Made by a program: the position numbers and the translations under genes
Assembly: GCA_015852425.1 (NCBI GenBank)
Contig: JAAAIG010000002.1
Location: 1-21,185 of the forward strand
Length of the DNA: 21,185 nucleotides
Source: Gryganskiella cystojenkinii
Taxonomy: Eukaryota; Mortierellomycota; Mortierellomycetes; Mortierellales; Mortierellaceae
Reading direction: 5' to 3'
The notes under the pieces: model-generated
The model's input: the letters and a program-made list of their open reading frames with translations, nothing else
Databases searched by the model: none
Told to the model about the DNA's origin: nothing
Part shown: in pieces, positions 17,901 to 21,185 of the stretch
Position numbering within the stretch: the stretch's first letter is position 1
Layout of the letters: each line of letters begins with the position of its first letter

Positions 17901-20900
17901 GCACCATTGCTGTTGGTTTCATCTGGACCAGGTGTACCATCGCCCCCTTGCTTCGCCGCGCCACTTCGGACTCTGCTGCGTCGCGTGCCAAGTTCAATCT
18001 CTGGATCCTGCCAAGACTGACTCATCTCCTGCAATTCTCGAAGTTCCTTGGATTTCGCCATCTTTGTCCTATTCGCCTGACCAATATCCTCGATCAATGC
18101 ACTGCCCTTGTGCTTCTTGCCAGGTTGAGGGGATGAGGCCTGAGCAGTTTTCTCCTTACGCTTGCCCGCAGCAGGTTTACGTTTCCGACCGCGGTTCGAG
18201 AGCATCTCCTTAAAACCAATGCTCTTCTTTTGACGATAATAAAACAGAACACACTGAGAAGCGTTCTTGTCCTCGAGTCCTGCGGCGATCTTGCCAAACT
18301 GTTTTGGGTAGTTTAGATAGCGCTTGGTGAAGATCTCGCGCTCTTCCTCTGTCCAGATATCTGTGATAGCGCCGAGATGGTAATACTTGCGCGGGTCCAG
18401 GACCCGGTGGTTCTGGTCATAGTAATGCACCTTTTCACGGATCTTGGGGTCCAAGATCATGGGAGGAACCGTGGCCGCGGTGCGGGAGGCTCGAAGGTCC
18501 GGATTCCTCATATCAGCATTCTCGAGACTCTGAATAATCTCGAGCAACTCGGCTTCACTTCGAACAGCGTCACTTTGATAAGCGCCTCTCCTGTTTCGGG
18601 TCGTCGTGTACAAGTTGGACTCGCCTACGACCTGGTCTTCCTCTCGAGCGTTGGCTGGTGCGGGGACCGTCGCCATCTTTTCTTTCAACTTGTCCAGCTT
18701 TTCGACTTTTTTGTTCCAGGACTCCCAGTGTTGCTTGTACTCGCGTTTCAACGAGAGCTCCTTCTCGTCCAAGGCGGCAGCCTTGACCGCCATGTTCCGA
18801 AGCATGATATCCCGCATATGTTGATGATTGTCAATGTTTTCCTGATAACAGGGATAGTCTTCGATCGATTCAAAGACCTGAAGAGTTGGTGGTTGGTGAC
18901 GTCGGTGAGGGGAACCATCCCGTGGATGCGAGGAAGAGGCAATGGCGGTATGGACACGACCATACTTTTTGGCCTTGGTGTTGTTCTCGGCATAGATCTG
19001 ATCAAACAGTTGGGGTCGACGGGTCTGGGCTGCCTTGCGCTTCAAGAACGGATCGTCTTCATCGACGGGTCCGCCCAAGAGATCCATCCTTGAAAAGGAT
19101 TGAGCAATTTGTCGATGACGCTCCATCCCTCCAGTCTCAGGTTCACCAACGCTCATATCAATGTCCTCGCTACCAACAATATCCAGTCCGGGATCCTCCA
19201 TATCCTTGTCCGGGACAAGATCGACTGGACTCGAGGGCTCAAATGCGACATTAACATTGTTGGAAAGTCCCGAGTGCCTCATCTCGACTTCCATCGCAGA
19301 GTCTTCGACCGCTGATTCTAACTCGGATTGCTCTACATCGTTCGGCACTTCATCATCCGCCTGTGAGAGCAAAGCCTCACTGGCAGCACGGATCTCTTGC
19401 TCCTTCTTAACACGATGTTGTGCCAAGAGATCCTCGTAATTCTGGATCGTGCCGTCAATCTTGTCAATCTCGGCGAGAATATCTGCGTGGTTCACAAATT
19501 CTACAGCTGCAGTTTTGGCTGGTTGTGATATAGTGTCCACAGCCGGGGCAACATCATCGATCGAGGGGGACAGCTCGGGGGATGGGAGCGAAATCATAGA
19601 GGGGCTTCTTGAAGCCTTGGTCATGACGGCTTCGGGGACAACGACCATTGCCTGCTTGTCTTTTTCAATCTCGAGTTCCTCGACGGCAGTTTTTGCAATG
19701 ACTGGTTGCTCAAAGTCTTGTCCAGAATCCTCTTGCTTTACACTGATTTCCTGAACAGGTACTGCTTTCGCAGTAGGCGTTGCTAGGCTAGGTTCCTCCT
19801 GACTGGTTATAGGATGAAGCTCTGAATCGACCTCCATTATATCGCCCCGAGAAGACACGGCAGGCGTAGGTATCGGAATGTCTATCGTTGACCTCTTGGA
19901 CTCTTGAGTGACCGATGCCTCCGTTTTCGATGTTGTTGATACTGGCACTTCTGTTAAACTATTATCCGAGGCTGTCGCGTTGTCAACTTGATCCGTGACA
20001 GGGTTTGCTTTCATTGGTGGTGATCGCATCTCCGTGTCCTTTGGTGACGGCGGTAAAGGGGCTGAGAGCGTGGGCGATGATTTGTCCTCGTGCTCCTTGG
20101 GAGCCTCGTCGTGGTCCCTTCTTGGTCTTGATTCTATATGTGCATCACGACTTGACGGTTCCGTATCTCCTCGAACTGTGCCTTCGTTCCGGTCGATTCT
20201 CGTCGAATAAGGTCCGATCGCGACAGCGGGCGAGCTTGGATAGCTACTCCTGGATGGCTGATAATCCCGACGATCTGCTTCGAAGGACTCGGAATATCGG
20301 GGACCTTCTGTCGAAGGCGCACTTAGAACGCGCTGTCGACCCCGGGGTCCTGCCAACCGGCCGTCCAGATCTGGCCGAGGACCGGCCTCATCCGATCTGT
20401 TGTAATAAGTATTACGTTCCCGATCCCTTGGATCCCTGCCAAAAGCTCGATCCGGATGCATGTTTGAGTTTGCGCCATAATGGTGATGGTGGTCCCTGTC
20501 GTGATCTCGAACAAACGGCCGTTCATGATGGTGCCTTGATGGGATCTCGTCCGGCATGTCCACATTGCTGTCCCCATTTGCTACGCTCGACTTTCGGGTA
20601 TACAAAGACAACGAGCGCGCCTGTTCGTTGTTTGGTGTTCTCGAAGCTGCCGCGGGTCCGACCGGCACACTGTGGTCGTCAGATATTTCAGAAGCGGCAG
20701 AAGTAGGAAGAGGAACGGGAGCTTGTCGGTTCTTGTCGGCTGCATAGTTCAAAAGATCTCTGTCAAGTTCCTCTGCTAGCGTCAGCCGCGAACTGGGCGC
20801 TCTATCCCGATCCCGTTCCCGCTCTCGATCTCGCCCGGTGCTACCGTGGTCGATGGATATCCGGCTTGGAACAGGGCCATCTCGGTCTTTTTCCGAATCG

Positions 20901-21185
20901 TGCAACCAAATAGGACGCTCTCGATGCCTATCCCGTTCCCGCTCTCGTTCCCGTTCCCGTTCGCGCTCACGCTCTCGTTCAACAAGTTGACGAACATCCA
21001 GTTCGGGTCCGTCACGGCTGCTCAGTGGGTCCCGCCCCTTGACATCCGTGTTCCAGGAACCCCGATCACGAAGATCACGGTCCCGGTTGTTCTCTCGAAG
21101 CTCACGTGTGTTGATCCCGATTTCTCTTAGATCACGGTCTCGTGGGTCTCGATCATGTAGGTGGTCGCCACCGCTCTCTCTCGAA
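14930..21185 (-). CDS. SNT1: Snt1/NCoR-like SANT-domain corepressor scaffold (5'-partial, intronless in window)
   Basis: Likely scaffold of a Set3-type histone deacetylase complex (with Hos2-, Sif2- and Set3-like partners in yeast; HDAC3, TBL1 and GPS2 in animals). The frame stays open from 21184 to TAG at 14930, 2084 codons without an intron; the start lies beyond the right edge, and no in-frame ATG occurs before the internal ones. Numbering from the first visible codon: mixed-charge Arg/Asp/Glu region 1-120; coiled coil about 566-608 (HADILAEIDKID onward), corresponding to the NCoR TBL1/GPS2-binding helix; NCoR-type conserved block from about 724 (DQIYAENNTKAKKYG, then YQENIDNHQHMRDIM); SANT1/deacetylase-activating domain with W944; SANT2 with W1217; SANT3 with W1440; then about 580 residues rich in His, Gln, Pro and Ser. 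SANT1 keeps K961, Y982, Y983, K986 and K987. Lysine/Arg-rich linkers between SANTs suggest nuclear signals. Confidence 0.9.
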   Translation of the reverse strand, partial: SRESGGDHLHDRDPRDRDLREIGINTRELRENNRDRDLRDRGSWNTDVKGRDPLSSRDGPELDVRQLVERERERERERERERERDRHRERPIWLHDSEKDRDGPVPSRISIDHGSTGRDRERERDRDRAPSSRLTLAEELDRDLLNYAADKNRQAPVPLPTSAASEISDDHSVPVGPAAASRTPNNEQARSLSLYTRKSSVANGDSNVDMPDEIPSRHHHERPFVRDHDRDHHHHYGANSNMHPDRAFGRDPRDRERNTYYNRSDEAGPRPDLDGRLAGPRGRQRVLSAPSTEGPRYSESFEADRRDYQPSRSSYPSSPAVAIGPYSTRIDRNEGTVRGDTEPSSRDAHIESRPRRDHDEAPKEHEDKSSPTLSAPLPPSPKDTEMRSPPMKANPVTDQVDNATASDNSLTEVPVSTTSKTEASVTQESKRSTIDIPIPTPAVSSRGDIMEVDSELHPITSQEEPSLATPTAKAVPVQEISVKQEDSGQDFEQPVIAKTAVEELEIEKDKQAMVVVPEAVMTKASRSPSMISLPSPELSPSIDDVAPAVDTISQPAKTAAVEFVNHADILAEIDKIDGTIQNYEDLLAQHRVKKEQEIRAASEALLSQADDEVPNDVEQSELESAVEDSAMEVEMRHSGLSNNVNVAFEPSSPVDLVPDKDMEDPGLDIVGSEDIDMSVGEPETGGMERHRQIAQSFSRMDLLGGPVDEDDPFLKRKAAQTRRPQLFDQIYAENNTKAKKYGRVHTAIASSSHPRDGSPHRRHQPPTLQVFESIEDYPCYQENIDNHQHMRDIMLRNMAVKAAALDEKELSLKREYKQHWESWNKKVEKLDKLKEKMATVPAPANAREEDQVVGESNLYTTTRNRRGAYQSDAVRSEAELLEIIQSLENADMRNPDLRASRTAATVPPMILDPKIREKVHYYDQNHRVLDPRKYYHLGAITDIWTEEEREIFTKRYLNYPKQFGKIAAGLEDKNASQCVLFYYRQKKSIGFKEMLSNRGRKRKPAAGKRKEKTAQASSPQPGKKHKGSALIEDIGQANRTKMAKSKELRELQEMSQSWQDPEIELGTRRSRVRSGAAKQGGDGTPGPDETNSNGASPAPSSAISTPVLSASEKRKQRSRNNNNSRSTPKTQPVEDVIEEKKPKLDRSTSAASSSNGRKAVEEEALISVDSPGSSGTGTVVVGKAAMGMEPNSLGAQELASGSVAFNVPENAAASARWTTAEHAKAIEALKKYGRDFEAVAAAVGTKTVDQCRNFCFNYKRKFGVSALDDANSLHAGPNADETEDKEATHAVPAQKGGRGKKARNADTNSIPGTPTTPTVAKDPTAPPGRRRAAKASSNMTPESVKEEPVVSPGVETAPNSEDVETAAEKRRKKRVSSKVDPGAAPVEGAPPASATSFRALYSRDPLSASASPGVQVTSPEAGMAGQQDAMMRRPNFSSYWSRQEKIDFARLLSIHGKDWDKISKAMKTKTLIQVRNHFSNNADKLSADGFVGSEPSGSPMPTLKEETPGGLNDGESTDNNGGFAQNYTSQSESGPKSGYFATPSQAEGIVESSRREEARSVTPPRRITNIGNLLNNDDEEVHVAAEDWFGNSEENNGDRSLEEEREPEVHHHHQYGQQQHRPHHHQHRPSQDARPPTYEIQRQQIGEDEDAETEDELDRRHAGHNGYDSGYRSVPAPSATQRRASETSVPMGYGMGLANERSYYSQPPVHDQRPPQHVQHQHPPTSRAGVLGSPYGGQHYYEGRPSSHPTNSTGYRSPPSSGRSLHPVTSPSQSMPSGPSSAIGQPMHYQHPQPHQRSGSIGHSDMTVPRSQPSPQMSMRARSPLSHQGPYYGGQQLQQQPHAHQGYASSGPYGYPPQQNHLTHVHAPHPRGMSEQPSMMVAQHGHGHSGHGHSHSGSVSRYSSPPVGSGSRNGPGSPVHLEHSGSNNVGHMTHRYSPVPSAVSVASPRMSEPPMHHHPHHLQQSQPQHQQHHRRSSSPYQHHIPGQIASPSYLQGPPKQPPQQPPPQHSPSPRFAYSSATSPVSLLPPPLPPTSSSGYHPGQHMQPQASAYGSSSYGPPPQSHPLHASQPPPHHPQSQPQNPH
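20933..20980 (-). repeat. Coding (Glu-Arg)8 repeat in the Snt1-like protein
   Basis: Eight consecutive Glu-Arg dipeptides are encoded by an imperfect six-base repeat (mostly CGTTCC and CGCTCT forms on the plus strand), followed by DRHRER. A second, shorter RDRERERDRDR block is encoded near 20800-20845. Alternating-charge arrays of this kind are common in nuclear RNA and chromatin proteins. The codons vary at the third position, so this is not a pure microsatellite. Confidence 0.8.

Noticed and set aside
20903..20905. Start of the Snt1-like protein at 20905
   Set aside because: That codon is TTG and the frame is open upstream to the window edge with the same Arg/Asp/Glu-rich composition, so the gene is 5'-partial.
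1..21185. Mobile elements, CRISPR arrays, tRNA or rRNA genes
   Set aside because: No transposase or reverse transcriptase frame, terminal repeats, spaced direct repeats, or tRNA box sequences were seen on either strand by reading.

Overview
The window is nuclear DNA from a filamentous fungus. Genes carry many short GT-AG introns (about 90-140 nt) with typical fungal donors (GTAAGT and GTATGN forms). All four proteins are fungal/eukaryotic types. A class C G-protein-coupled receptor with a Venus-flytrap ectodomain, and the style of the pyruvate carboxylase, point to an early-diverging fungus, most likely Mortierellomycota or a relative. That placement is inference from gene content only. No mobile element, CRISPR array, rRNA or tRNA was seen.

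Layout: (1) 126-5167, minus strand: a complete pyruvate carboxylase gene of seven exons, predicted 1177 aa, cytosolic type, with an unusually long first intron (961 nt). (2) 5168-6340: a divergent intergenic region with a CT-rich leader on the carboxylase side; on the other side are a TATA-like box and a short upstream ORF whose stop overlaps the next start codon. (3) 6341-12942, plus strand: a class C GPCR-like receptor, 13 exons and about 1797 aa as I model it. It has a signal peptide, Pro/Thr-rich stalk, periplasmic-binding-protein-like (Venus-flytrap) domain, seven transmembrane helices, a probable PH-like domain and a long disordered tail. (4) 13157-14633, plus strand: a LUC7-family U1 snRNP splicing factor (LUC7L3-like), four exons, 338 aa. 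(5) 14930 to the right edge, minus strand, convergent with LUC7: a long intronless reading frame (at least 2084 aa, N-terminus outside the window) for an Snt1/NCoR-type scaffold of a Set3-like histone deacetylase complex, with three SANT domains.

The four genes have separate jobs: anaplerotic carbon metabolism, cell-surface sensing, pre-mRNA splicing and chromatin repression. I see no operon-like functional cluster. The most interesting signals are in gene expression control and domain architecture. The receptor has a 15-nt microexon with a competing donor that would create a stop, a GC-AG intron and an overlapping uORF. The LUC7 gene has an internal splice acceptor followed at once by a stop codon. 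The Snt1 protein keeps the inositol-phosphate-binding residues of the SMRT deacetylase-activating domain with exact spacing.

Exon boundaries were read by eye from splice consensus, reading phase and family similarity. Every junction listed keeps frame, but none has been checked against transcripts.
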